From NCBI GenBank assembly GCA_963662155.1, contig OY759272.1, positions 42,977,210-43,041,209 of the forward strand: a DNA stretch of 64,000 bases, read 5' to 3'. The notes beneath the pieces were generated by a model. It saw only the letters and a program-made list of their open reading frames with translations, did not search any database and was not told the origin of the DNA. This document shows positions 12,201-20,862 of the stretch, in pieces (the stretch's first letter is position 1; every line of letters starts with the position of its first letter). A program made the translations under genes and the position numbers. The DNA is from Lamellibrachia columna. Lineage: Eukaryota > Annelida > Polychaeta > Sabellida > Siboglinidae.

Positions 12201-13826
12201 AATGTTTTAAAAACAGATTCGATCAAGATATGGGTTATTTTCAGAAGGCAAACTAACAGCCTTGCATATGCCCATTATTTGTAAGTCTTACTGGGTGGGT
12301 CGCTGTATATGTCCATCAGAACATGCTTGTTCGTTTGCAGTTCAAGTCAGACCCAAGTAAGATGACCCCAATTGTCGGGTGGATGGTGGTCTTATGTCAA
12401 GACGCTGCACATCCGGACACCTTCCAGCTGACGGATCCAGTCAAAGGTAATGTTGGAATGCAATCTTTGAAACACAGATAAAATGTATATCATAAGCATT
12501 CTCTGTAAACATATGGAATCTAGCCATCGATTTTTTATGTTTTTGTTATCGATTGTGTTAAAGGCTGTGTAGTCCACAAAATTAATCCAATGAAATAATG
12601 CAGAATCAGATGTACATTGAGATAAAAACAGATGTTGCTTCTGTTAAATGAACTGAATTCCACTAAGGGTTTTATTTATTTGCCTAATTGTCTGATGTCA
12701 TAGGATTAATTTCATGGAATACAATGCATTTATATGACATGTGTACATTGGAATTGCAGTTGTTATCTTGTATTTGTGTATTTTTGAAAGTTGGCACCCA
12801 CTTCTTGCCCCAGGGCTATTTCTGGCTTGTGACACCAGCAGTCAAGTATTTGCAATGTGGCTACAGCTGGTGACATTGTCACAGTGAAATCTGTTGACAG
12901 CTGGTGTAATATTGGTATTGCCGTGTTGTAGGTCATGCGTACAAGTTCCGCTCCGGTTCGATGGCAGCGGCATTAGAATGGTGCAACCATCTTGACACGG
13001 CTTCAAAGGCTGAAATCGGGAAGGTGTGTACAAGCCAGGTTTCTTTCAGTTTTAGCTCCCAACTTAAAAATATGATATCAACAAGAAAGTGGTTAAACTG
13101 CTTTGCACAAAATGAAGTTCCAAAATATGATGAGTAATATTATATGTCCAAATATGTTCAAGAGAAAGGTCATCAGTACAGGTCTGTCAACTGTCATAAC
13201 TCAAACAAGCGTAATTTTATTTGTCGAGTTGGCCATGTTGTGGCTCTTGCCTAAAGCTTAAATTTGGGTAGATTTGCACAATTATTTGTCATGCTTGTTT
13301 TACACTGTAAAAAGCTGTTGCAAAAATAAGGAAATATTGGTTGGAACTTATGAACATTTCTTGTTTATGCCAAGAACTTGTTTCTTCTCTTGAAGCTCCC
13401 TCCTCAACTGATTTGAGTTTGTTGATGTTCGAATCTGTAGTGATTGAATATTTATATACACAGTTGAATAAAAAGAGTGCATTGTTATGTTAGAATCGTC
13501 GAAAGAGTTGACTTTGATCATTAGATCGAGTAACCTGCAAAAGTGTGAATAGCCATATTTTATAGTATATAGACCTGAAGCTACTTTTGCCCTTTATTAA
13601 CTTAATTTTGACCTGATCCATTCAAAAATAATTGAAAAGTTTGTTTGATGATTTAATTGAATCTAAATAACAAATCTGTACAAACGAGCCGTGTCATAGT
13701 TGATAATAGATAGGTTCAGTTTTTTGTAAAATAAGACAAAAAACTAAATATTTTTTGAGGAAGAACCTTTAATGACATTGCTATGTCTTTCTTTTGCAGC
13801 CTCAGGATAACCTCATTGATTTATGA
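3270..13826 (+). CDS. RALGPS: RalGPS-type Ral guanine nucleotide exchange factor (RasGEF + PH), 15 exons, 5' end missing
   Basis: Exons seen: 3270-3320, 4188-4271, 5582-5671, 6223-6315, 6848-6971, 7661-7792, 8081-8174, 8539-8724, 9536-9699, 10271-10331, 10663-10765, 11399-11491, 12341-12446, 12932-13023, 13800-13826. They total 1500 nt, keep phase at every junction and give 499 residues plus TGA. Residues 1 to about 220 are a RasGEF (CDC25) catalytic domain with family blocks [37 protein letters not shown] and [12 protein letters not shown]. Then come a variable linker (with [10 protein letters not shown]) and, from about residue 378, a PH domain starting [14 protein letters not shown] and containing IVGWMV. 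Known family role: GDP/GTP exchange on Ral GTPases, with the PH domain binding membrane phosphoinositides. Residues before SQITLMD (about 55 in vertebrate homologues) are not found in 1-3269. All introns are GT-AG except the one after 5671. A vertebrate-like PxxP SH3-binding motif is not evident in the linker. RALGPS1 and RALGPS2 cannot be told apart. Confidence 0.96.
3750..4165 (+). repeat. Degenerate TGACACTG-rich repeat in an intron
   Basis: The motif TGACACTG/TGACACAG recurs many times at irregular spacing (for example near 3901, 3926, 3961, 3971, 4021, 4051, 4108 and 4141) up to the acceptor of the exon at 4188. It keeps the complementary strand open, which explains spurious serine/threonine-rich reading frames there. 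It looks like decayed satellite-like sequence. Confidence 0.5.
4394..4525 (+). repeat. 44-bp tandem repeat, 3 copies
   Basis: A unit starting GTTGGCAACAGATGGGTGAA and ending GAGGAAGTAA is repeated at 4394, 4438 and 4482 with no visible differences. It lies in the intron after the exon ending at 4271. The identity suggests recent expansion. Confidence 0.9.
4790..5086. mobile_element. MITE with CCAGTGTGAGAT termini
   Basis: Left end CCAGTGTGAGATAAAATG followed by TTCACCCCCATGAA. The right end is its inverse (GGGGGTGAAAATTTGATCTC then ACACCGG). Several internal copies of TTCACCCC/GGGGTGAA occur in both orientations. It has no coding capacity and lies in an intron of the RalGPS-like gene. No clear target duplication was identified. 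Confidence 0.7.
5672..5673 (+). promoter_or_regulatory. GC 5' splice site of a GC-AG intron
   Basis: The exon of the RalGPS-like gene ending at 5671 reads AAG|GCAAGT. The next exon (6223, after TTTTCAG) continues the conserved protein exactly in phase (HFIKICK then RLLDLNN). No GT donor nearby preserves both frame and homology. AG|GCAAGT is the known strong consensus for the rare GC-AG class spliced by the major spliceosome. Confidence 0.85.
5770..6000 (+). repeat. Low-complexity TG/CA/ATGC-rich tract
   Basis: Alternating purine-pyrimidine sequence built from TGTG, CATG, TACATG and GTATAC motifs. It lies within the GC-AG intron (5672-6222) and about 100 bp from its GC donor. It is simple sequence with no coding signal, although it stays open in one frame. 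Confidence 0.6.
6985..7200 (+). repeat. Degenerate ATTC/ATTCATTC repeat in an intron
   Basis: Multiple short runs of TTCATTCATT alternate with TCAT/TGTCAAT segments (6992, 7036, 7077, 7127, 7158, 7171). It is a decayed tetranucleotide repeat following the exon ending at 6971. Confidence 0.6.
7771..7917 (+). repeat. 37-bp tandem repeat, 4 copies, spanning an exon/intron border
   Basis: Units start at 7771, 7808, 7845 and 7882. The first unit contains the last 22 coding bases of the exon ending at 7792 and its donor (CATATG|GTATGT). Later units repeat both parts, so donor-like TATG|GTATGT recurs in copies 3 and 4, while copy 2 has GGCATAT. The later copies have diverged, as expected for non-coding sequence. 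Confidence 0.85.
8219..8252 (+). mobile_element. Isolated terminus of the CCAGTGTGAGAT MITE family
   Basis: Reads CCAGTGTGAGATCATATTTT followed by ACCCCCATGAAA, matching the left end of the 4790-5086 element. No partner terminus is found nearby, so this is a truncated copy. It starts 45 bp after the exon ending at 8174. Confidence 0.55.
8741..8848 (-). pseudogene. LINE (CR1/Jockey-type) ORF2 C-terminal fragment
   Basis: On the minus strand a 36-residue stretch contains [21 protein letters not shown]. It closely matches the end of the fragment at 19003-19224 (CRLDIRKHSFSQRTINE) and overlaps the fragment at 54768. It is a short, truncated retrotransposon remnant inside a RalGPS intron, not a gene. 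Confidence 0.75.
9142..9516 (+). repeat. 75-bp tandem repeat, 5 copies
   Basis: Units start at 9142, 9217, 9292, 9367 and 9442, each beginning TTGGAAAAGAATTTTTTCAT and nearly identical. The array ends about 20 bp before the acceptor of the coding exon at 9536. Because 75 is divisible by three, several frames on both strands stay open. Those reading frames are by-products, with no conserved protein. Confidence 0.95.
9780..10165 (+). repeat. Degenerate 25-bp minisatellite (TCCATGCCAACTGCCATC...)
   Basis: About fifteen imperfect units based on TCCATGCCAACTGCCATC plus either ATTGACA or TTCACTG, in the intron between the exons at 9536-9699 and 10271-10331. Unit-to-unit divergence is higher than in the 75-bp array, implying an older expansion. 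Confidence 0.8.
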
Positions 13827-14547
13827 TGTCGCAGCAGTATTTGTGGTATGAGAACCTCGATACAGATCACCTCCAAGAGCTTCCATGAACATCAAATTGC
13901 TAATTCAGCGTTCAGTCGGTATGAGGAATGACAGCCTCATCCCTGATGTCCTGCTTCAAGTCACTGTTTCCCAGATGTCACAGACAGATAGTTGTGATGT
14001 CTACTTGTGCTTGTCAACTCATCAAATGTGTTTCGCTGAGCTATGAAGCTTCATAAATATTTAAAATTCTAATAATCCAAAAACAAATTAGGTTGGATTG
14101 ACTTCACGTTCATCCCGGCATGTGTTATGATAAGGAATGATTTGTATTAGTGTTGAATATGCTCGGTGTTTCTACATTCCAAGTGTTGTGTATTGACAAA
14201 CAGGCCCTGCCTGTAACTCACACATTTATTGGCACCGCTACATCGTAACCAGTCACAGCATCGTCGTATTGATGTATCTCTGTCCCAACTCAGCAGGGCG
14301 GTGAATGTGTGTCAAGGTTTTCTGTGCAATCCCAGCGTCACTGTGAATGGGCTTCTTGTATGTATATATAAGTTGGTGTAGTGTAAGTCATAGCTAAGAG
14401 TTTCCAATGTTGACAGTGTTCATTGTAACCATTTCGTAGGTCCCTTGGTATCTACTGCTGGCTGAAGCCAAGTTAACCAGAGTAGACACCTGGTTGTGAA
14501 GATATGTTGCTATTTTAACAAGCACTTGATGTTTGTGGTACAAACGG

Positions 14548-14550
<3 letters not shown>

Positions 14551-14603
<53 letters not shown>

Positions 14604-14769
14604 ATAAATCATTTTATATATATATAATATATATATATATATATCACTGATCAGACATTTCCACTGTATCTGTGGTACAATAAGATTATACATACATATG
14701 TATCATTATTGTTTTTACATTTATATATACATATAACGTGTACATACACATGAATATATACATAATGTA

Positions 14770-14803
<34 letters not shown>

Positions 14804-14880
14804 ATTATATATTATGTATATATATAGAATCATATATCGTTATATATATATAATTTATATAAATATATATATATGTTATA
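14551..14880. repeat. Cluster of TA dinucleotide microsatellites
   Basis: An uninterrupted AT run at 14551-14600, further runs at about 14616-14644 and 14778-14826, and mixed TATA sequence to 14880. It lies in the inferred 3' UTR of the RalGPS-like gene. Confidence 0.9.
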
Positions 14881-16394
14881 TACATATGCACACTGCATGC
14901 ACATATACACACATTTACAATCATAACCTTCACTGTTGTTTGTGCAATCAGTTGTGGGCTATTGTTGTGTCAGTCGGTTTCTAGTTACTAGTACAGCCTC
15001 CATACTGCCCCAGTTGACTAAGTGGCACCTGTCAGCCGTCAGCTGGGAGATCAGCGTCAGATGACGATGGATTGTAGCCCTCCTCTGCTCCTGTGGGCTG
15101 GACTGTTGCAGGGAGCAACCTCCCGCTATGAGGAAGTAGAAGGCTTTTTCAACTGGTGATAAAACTTGTAAAAATTGATCCCTTGAAAGACAACATTTAG
15201 GCAACTGCTGTGTACATAGACACTCTCAATGGCACGTTGATTTCTTATTGTCTCGTCTTGTTAGGAGTATTATGAAAGAACTGTAGGTGACTTAGTTTAG
15301 AATCAGGGCCCAGGGTCTTCTTCCAACTGTCCTAGCACAGTTGTGGACAAACAAAGCCAAGGCTTAATTAAACTTACCATAATTATATTGGACTTATCAG
15401 GGAATATAACAAAAGCCAATATATTGTAGCCCAGTGCTCTTGAAACGCTAGAAGCTTGTTGGCAAAATAGAGGTTACTTAATTAAGATGTGAGGGGTGTA
15501 GTTATGTAATGTGGCATATTAAACTGTTGTTTTTCTATGTGTATATGAAATCACTGCAATGTATGTGTTTCTGTCTCCTAATGTATATACCACTCAAACC
15601 TTTTGTACATAGTTTTATTTCTACTTTTAGCAGAGCTGGTGCTGGTAGAAACGGTATTGTGTCACTGCAAGTCAACAAGCTGAATATAACCTTTGACTAA
15701 TGAAATAGAGATTTTTCATTTGTCTCGGTTATGGCTAGAATATTTAGATAATGCATGAACTTATTCGGTTTTAAACCAGATTCCGTTTCAGCCCGGTTGA
15801 TTTGTATTTGAGTATGTTGGGGGAAGAGCAGCAGTCATGATACTGTTTGTATATAGACCTGCTCGGATAAAGACAACATCCTAACAGGATTTGCCTGGCT
15901 GGGTTGCACAACAAGTTATTTAAGTTATGGTAGACAACATTTAAGTCCAACTGAATTTGTTAGAGTAAGATGAAATTGTAACCAGTTATTACTTGATTTG
16001 TTGTGCTTGAAGCAAAAAGATGTGCTCAAGCTGCTGATTTATAATGTTTGTTTAAAATTATTCATTTGAACATTAACCGTGTTCATTTATGTTAATTGGC
16101 TCATTAAAACGATACTTTTGAGATAATGACATTTAAATTAGAGACTGGCTATTGTTTGTGGAAGAAGATGCTAGATATTTCAAGATCGGGTAGTGTTCTT
16201 GGGAAATAATTTTTTATATCAGTGTTGTTATATGAAATCAGTGGTACAGTTAATATGACATGCTAATTGTTGTAATGTAGGTGACTATGTTCAGTATAAA
16301 TGATACCCAGGTATTTGCCTTCCCTGGTTATGATGATGTGTTTCAGTGAGATTGGTCTGTACTAGGTTAACAGTTGTAAAATTCCATCATTGGA

Positions 16395-16400
16395 AATAAA
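16395..16400 (+). terminator. Polyadenylation signal AATAAA
   Basis: Canonical hexamer in the context TTGGAAATAAAAGACC, followed within 40 nt by a T-rich stretch (TAATTTTTGTTGTG). It is the best candidate 3' end for the RalGPS-like transcript. Tandem repeats and no further coding signal follow. Confidence 0.55.
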
Positions 16401-16439
16401 AGACCATGTTGTGAAATAATTTTTGTTGTGAAATCTTAA

Positions 16440-16620
16440 ATGTTCACATGTAACCATGTTCATTCAAACGTGACCACGTTCATTCACACATGACCATGTT
16501 TATTCACACACAACCATGTTCATTCATACATAACCATTAACATGTGACCATGTTCCATTCACACATGACCATGTTTATTATTCGCAAATAACTGTGTTCA
16601 ATTAAACATGACCATGTTAA
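16440..16620 (+). repeat. Degenerate ~20-bp repeat (ACATGACCATGTTCATTC)
   Basis: About eight imperfect copies of a unit resembling TTCACACATGACCATGTT, directly downstream of the poly(A) signal at 16395. No coding signal. Confidence 0.7.
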
Positions 16621-16766
16621 CTATATGGTAGGCTTTACGCATTTTCGCACTGTAATTTCCACCATATACTGGAATTTTTTATTCGACAGAAATATATACA
16701 TATTACGATTTTTTCTTGAACATAAAAACTGCCAGGAGACTCTTACTACAAGGCTTAAAGATGCCG

Positions 16767-17310
16767 CTAGCGTGAGAGCCACCTACAATGGTCTATGTGC
16801 CTAGCGTGAGAGCCACCTACAATGGTCCATGTGCCTAGCGTGAGAGCCACTTACAATGGTCCATGTGTCTAGCGTGAGAGCCACTTACAATGGTCCATGT
16901 GCCTAGCGTGAGAGCCACTTACAATGGTCCATGTGCCTAGCGTGAGAGCCACTTACAATGGTCCATGTGCCTGGCATGAGAGCCACTTACAATGGTCCAT
17001 GTGCCTAGCGTGAGAGCCACTTACAATGGTCCATGTGCCTAGCGTGAGAGCCACTTACAATGGTCCATGTGCCTAGCGTGAGAGCCACTTACAATGGTAT
17101 ATGTGCCTAGCGTGAGAGCCACTTACAATGGTCCATGTGCCTAGCGTGAGAGCCACCTACAATGGTCCATGTGCCTAGCGTGAGAGCCACTTACAATGGT
17201 CCATGTGCCTAGCGTGAGAGCCACATACAATGGTCCATGTGCCTAGCGTGAGAGCCACTTACAATGGTCCATGTGCCTAGCGTGAGAGCCACCTACAATG
17301 ATCCATGTGC
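16767..17310 (+). repeat. 34-bp minisatellite, exactly 16 contiguous copies
   Basis: The unit reads CTAGCGTGAGAGCCACTTAC followed by AATGGTCCATGTGC. 544 bp divides into 16 units of 34 bp with few substitutions, mainly CTTAC/CCTAC and an occasional TATATG for TCCATG. There are no spacers, so it is not a CRISPR. It lies 370 bp downstream of the RalGPS poly(A) signal. Confidence 0.95.
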
Positions 17311-17514
17311 ATACATAATGTAACTTTGACAATGATGTAAAACATGTAACACATGTAAGCAATGTAACATTGTAATGTAAAACATGTAAGCAATGTAACA
17401 TTGCTTACAATATGTTTTGCATCATTGTCACAGTTTATCGAAAGACAGGACATGGTGATCATTTGTAGCCTAAGTGCATATGTAGCAGTTAGCATTTATG
17501 CAAGAATTTTTTTT

Positions 17515-17573
17515 AAATGTTAGTAGGTAATGCTTGGTGTATGACATACACCAAGCATTACCTACTAACATTT
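17515..17573. repeat. 59-bp perfect palindrome
   Basis: The arm AAATGTTAGTAGGTAATGCT plus TGGTGTATG (29 nt) is followed by one base and its exact reverse complement. It would form a cruciform or hairpin with virtually no loop. It lies just downstream of the 34-bp minisatellite. Confidence 0.9.
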
Positions 17574-17819
17574 TACAAAAATGTAGAAAAACCGTGAAGA
17601 CTGCGTATAAATTTGATCCACTGTGCATGGTGGCATTTTTCTAAGTAAAGCTGTTAAGTGGTGTCTAATACATTTTCTGGCTCTTTACTGTATTGGATAG
17701 CGATTTGATGGCTTTGCCTCGTGGGAATATCATGAAAAGCAGCATTTTGCAAAAAATAGTGATTTAAAAAAATATAGGAACGCGTTTATGCATAAATTTA
17801 TGAAAAAAATGTCAAGCAT

Positions 17820-18620
17820 TGACGAGTGAAAATTAGGTTGAGAGATTTCATTATATGTTCCGTGTGTGAATTGTATTTACTACGGAAAATTATTGTGATT
17901 GCCATTTTCTGTAGTTTGTATAGTCTATCACGATTACATAATTATACAGTCTTTAATGTGTGTCCCGGTAGGAGGTGCTTTAGTTTATTCATGACTGCCA
18001 AAGTTTGTGATATTTTATTTGATATTATGTCAATGTGTGGAGTCCAGTCTAACGTTTCTTGAATAATAGTGCCTAAAAATTTAATTTGTGTACACTCTAT
18101 GGATTGATCGTCTATTTGTACTGTTAATTTTATATCTGAAATACTATGTTGTGGAAAATGGAACAACATGTATTTAGTTTTACTTGTGTCTTTAGGGAAA
18201 GTTTTTTACAGATAACAATTCACTGATATGGTTCAGTTCAACGTTAATGTTGTCACTGATAGTATTATAGTCTTGCATATTACCTTTAGTATTGCGTTTG
18301 AAAGAACAGAGTGGTCCGCCAAGAGTGGTATCATCAGCATATAGTATCGCCTTGAATTTATTGCTAGCAAGATGAATATCATTTATATAGAGAGTAAATA
18401 ATAGAGGACCTAATATTGACCCCTGCTGGACACCTGTTGAAATAGTTAATGTGTCAGACATTATTTTTTATCGTCGAATTGAGCAAATTGGCGCCTTTCG
18501 GTCAGCTAATTCATTAGCCAAATTAGCGGAGTCCCATCTATTCCACAATGTTCAAATGTTTTGAATAAAATGTTGTGATCTATGGTATCAAAAGCTTTTG
18601 ACAAATCTAAGAACATTTAT
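17820..18620 (-). pseudogene. LINE reverse transcriptase remnant
   Basis: Minus-strand translation shows reverse transcriptase landmarks in order: FLDLSKAFDTIDHNIL near 18590-18545, GVQQGSILGPLLFTLYINDI and YADDT within 18192-18461, then the post-RT segment with KFLGTIIQETLDWTPHI (17942-18169) and RSKYNSHTEHI (near 17850). Frames change between blocks. The region between the IKFLG block and the HTEH block is shortened, so the ORF is broken. It is a CR1/Jockey-type non-LTR retrotransposon with the catalytic YADD preserved in one block. Confidence 0.88.
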
Positions 18621-19002
18621 ATGGGGATTTTTCTGTTGCCTAAGTCCAGATAGCTGGTCACTCTAAAACAGCTCCACACAGGAGGGCAGAACTTAAATTA
18701 CTACTTCTAACTGAGTGACGTGTTGTCACGTGACACCAAATGTCCGCCTTGTATATAAACAGGAGTGGGCAGCAGACAAACTGAAAGGGTTTGTACCCGA
18801 AAAAAATAGCTATGGTATATGCTTTTGTCCATAAGCTATCAGCGTGCAGACATTATTATGTTCATAACGGGTTAAGGTACGTTTCTTATAAAGCGCGGTA
18901 TTCAGTCATTGTGACTGCTCAACCTGTTCAGACTTGTTCATTCCAACGCCATCTGAAGCATCTCGACTTTGAACCACGGTTCCCTTAATTGAGAGCCGGC
19001 GT

Positions 19003-19595
19003 TCATTCATTTATTGTCCTCTGTGAGAACGAGTGCTTCCTGATGTCCAATCTACATTGATCCTTAACTAATTTTACCTCATGTCCTATAGTTCTGCTAT
19101 CCTTCTTGATTGAGAAAAACATATTTCTATCAATATTTTCATACCCATTCAATATCTTAAAAACTTCAATCTGATCTCCTCTTAACCTCCTTGTCTCTAG
19201 AGTTGTTAAACCACATTCCTTCAAGGGTTTTCATAACTAAGGTCTCTCAGTTCTGGAATCATTTTAGTTGCTCTCCTTTGTATGCGTTCAAGCGTATCTA
19301 TATCCTTCTTATGATATGGTCTCCATGCTTGTATACAATATTCTAAATGAGGTCTAACTATTGCTTTATAAAGAGGTATACTTAACTTTTTTCCCTTGTA
19401 TGTTATGTTTCTTCTAATAAATCCAAGAATTTGATTACCCTTTGAAGCTGCAATACCACACTGCTCTGAAACTTTCATATCAGCGCTTATTGTAACTCCT
19501 AAGTCCTTTTCTTTTACAGTAGTACCCAGAACAGTATCTCCCATTTTTCTCCCATTCCCAGTTCTAACCGCTACGTTACCGCGCACGCAAAGCAC
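19003..19595 (-). pseudogene. LINE ORF2 C-terminal fragment
   Basis: Minus-strand blocks include KEKDLGVTISADMKVSEQC, LYKAIVRPHLEYC and IQRRATKMIPELRDLSYE (19221-19595). One frameshift later come TTLETRRLRGDQIEVFKIL and CRLDIRKHSFSQRTINE (19003-19224). This is the region after the reverse transcriptase of a CR1/Jockey-type LINE. Both the RT core and the extreme C-terminus are missing. Confidence 0.88.
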
Positions 19596-19663
19596 AACTG
19601 GAAATTATTAACAAAATGTTAAAATACATTAGCAAAATAAGTATCGATGTGTTGATGTTGTGG

Positions 19664-19870
19664 AGCGCGGTGGCGTAAGGATTAGAACATAGAACTCTCC
19701 ATCGAGAGAACCGAAGTTCGAATCCTTTACTGCGGTTTCGAAAATTGGACAAATTCGTTCACTCCAGCTTTCGCGCAGTAATTGCAGCGTGGCTGAGTGC
19801 TACCCAGAGAAGTCGAGTTGGTGTTGGAATGAACAGGTCTGTCAGGGGGTGATGTGTAAACCATTCTGAG
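19664..19870 (+). mobile_element. tRNA-derived SINE
   Basis: The 5' part resembles a tRNA gene: an A-box-like GGTGGCGTAAGGATTAGAAC and a B-box-like GAAGTTCGAATCC about 40 bp later, as for an internal RNA polymerase III promoter. A tRNA-unrelated tail follows. The fold is not a functional tRNA. A diverged relative lies at 60871-61090. The 3' boundary is uncertain. Confidence 0.6.
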
Positions 19871-20291
19871 TTGTCCTACACTTCGATCTCTGAACGGATC
19901 GGGCACCTGTGTTGTTGAAGTAATTGTTGATAGCGCTGAGCGGTTGCGTCGGGTGACAGACGGAATATACCTGCCCGGACTGATGCCTTCGAGCTGTCAC
20001 GACGGCTTCACTGGTTGAAGGGAATAAAAACAACGATTGCCTGAAATCATATTATCTGACATCTTGCAGTATATTTCCATTTCAGCAACACCAAATATGT
20101 CATTAGAATTCAATTAATTAATCATTCTAAATAATACCCAGTCGTAGCGGCTTGTCTCGATTATGCATATTTTCCCCGCTATTATCGGCAAGTTTCGATG
20201 TCACTTGTGAGATGGAAGCTCAGTGACTGGGACTTCCCATTCATTCACGTATGTTTACAACGACAGCGGTTGTTTCGAAGCGAACGTCAGA

Positions 20292-20656
20292 ATGGTTTAT
20301 TGTGCGGCATTCTGATGTAATGCAAACGGTAGTAAGAATACAGTAACATGTAGTTCATTTAAGTTCTTTACGCAGCCAACTTTACCAAAGAAATGGCTCG
20401 GAAAAACGAAGCCTTTAAATTTTAAGCCGACGAAGCACAAATTTGTTTCGACTGCGACCCGGAGAAGGTGGCAGTCTTGGGTTGGCGTGGTGCTAAAAAA
20501 ATCTTTGAAAGAGGATGATGTTCCAACATTATTCGCAGTAGTGGACGCTATACTGACGCCATCAAAGTGTAGAACCCGATCGCAGTCAGCGACACGGACA
20601 GCGACGATCACGTCGTTCGGATCGAAGGCAAGCGGGCCTCACGAACATACTGTCAC
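20292..20656 (+). pseudogene. THAP zinc-finger domain pseudogene, cut by an LTR retrotransposon
   Basis: An ATG at 20292 opens MVYCAAF, then an in-frame TGA (codon 8), then CNANG. The same frame continues through FKFFTQPTLPKKWLGKTKPL, NFKPTKH and the THAP-tail motif KEDDVPTLF, running open to the retrotransposon border. THAP domains are C2CH zinc fingers that bind DNA in animal transcription factors and P/hAT-type transposases. The first Cys pair is visible, but the second Cys/His pair (expected after FKPTKH) is replaced by VSTAT. With the stop at codon 8 this argues for a decayed copy. It may be the N-terminus of the hAT transposase remnant at 26686-28239. Confidence 0.6.
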
Positions 20657-20828
20657 TGTCTTAAACTGAGCAAGCGCTTTAGCTGCTGCCCTCCAGTGAC
20701 CAGCCTGGTCATTATTGTAGTATTTTCAGCCAATGAGAATTAAGCAATAAATAGTGTGCGATATGATGCCAAAATGAATGTTGTTGTTGTGAAATATATT
20801 TGGCGATAATCTAATCCCATCTACGACA
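20657..20828 (+). repeat. 5' LTR
   Basis: 172 bp, TG...CA. Contains AATAAA (in GCAATAAATAGTG) as a potential poly(A) signal. Nearly identical to 25643-25811. Confidence 0.95.
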
Positions 20829-20845
20829 TGGTGTCAAGTGGTGAG
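20829..20845 (+). other. Primer-binding site
   Basis: TGGTGTCAAGTGGTGAG lies directly after the 5' LTR. TGG plus TGTC complements the CCA end of tRNA-Leu type acceptors (…GACACCA). Only the first seven bases can be matched with confidence. Confidence 0.6.
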
Positions 20846-20862
20846 TCAGTACTCTACGCAAG

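Larger units (their letters stand above)
13827..16415 (+). other. 3' untranslated region of the RalGPS-like gene
   Basis: Sequence from the TGA stop at 13824-13826 to the first convincing poly(A) signal, AATAAA at 16395-16400. It has no conserved ORF and contains a cluster of TA dinucleotide repeats (14551-14880). The extent is inferred; an earlier cleavage site cannot be excluded without transcript data. Confidence 0.6.

Noticed and set aside
16767..17310. CRISPR array
   Set aside because: Units are contiguous with no unique spacers, in an animal genome. It is a minisatellite.
19664..19735. Functional tRNA gene
   Set aside because: A- and B-box-like words exist, but the acceptor stem and anticodon arm do not form a proper cloverleaf and a tail follows. 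Better read as a SINE.
20313..20315. Selenocysteine codon in the THAP frame
   Set aside because: No SECIS-like element seen and the rest of the THAP zinc site is damaged. Pseudogene decay is simpler.
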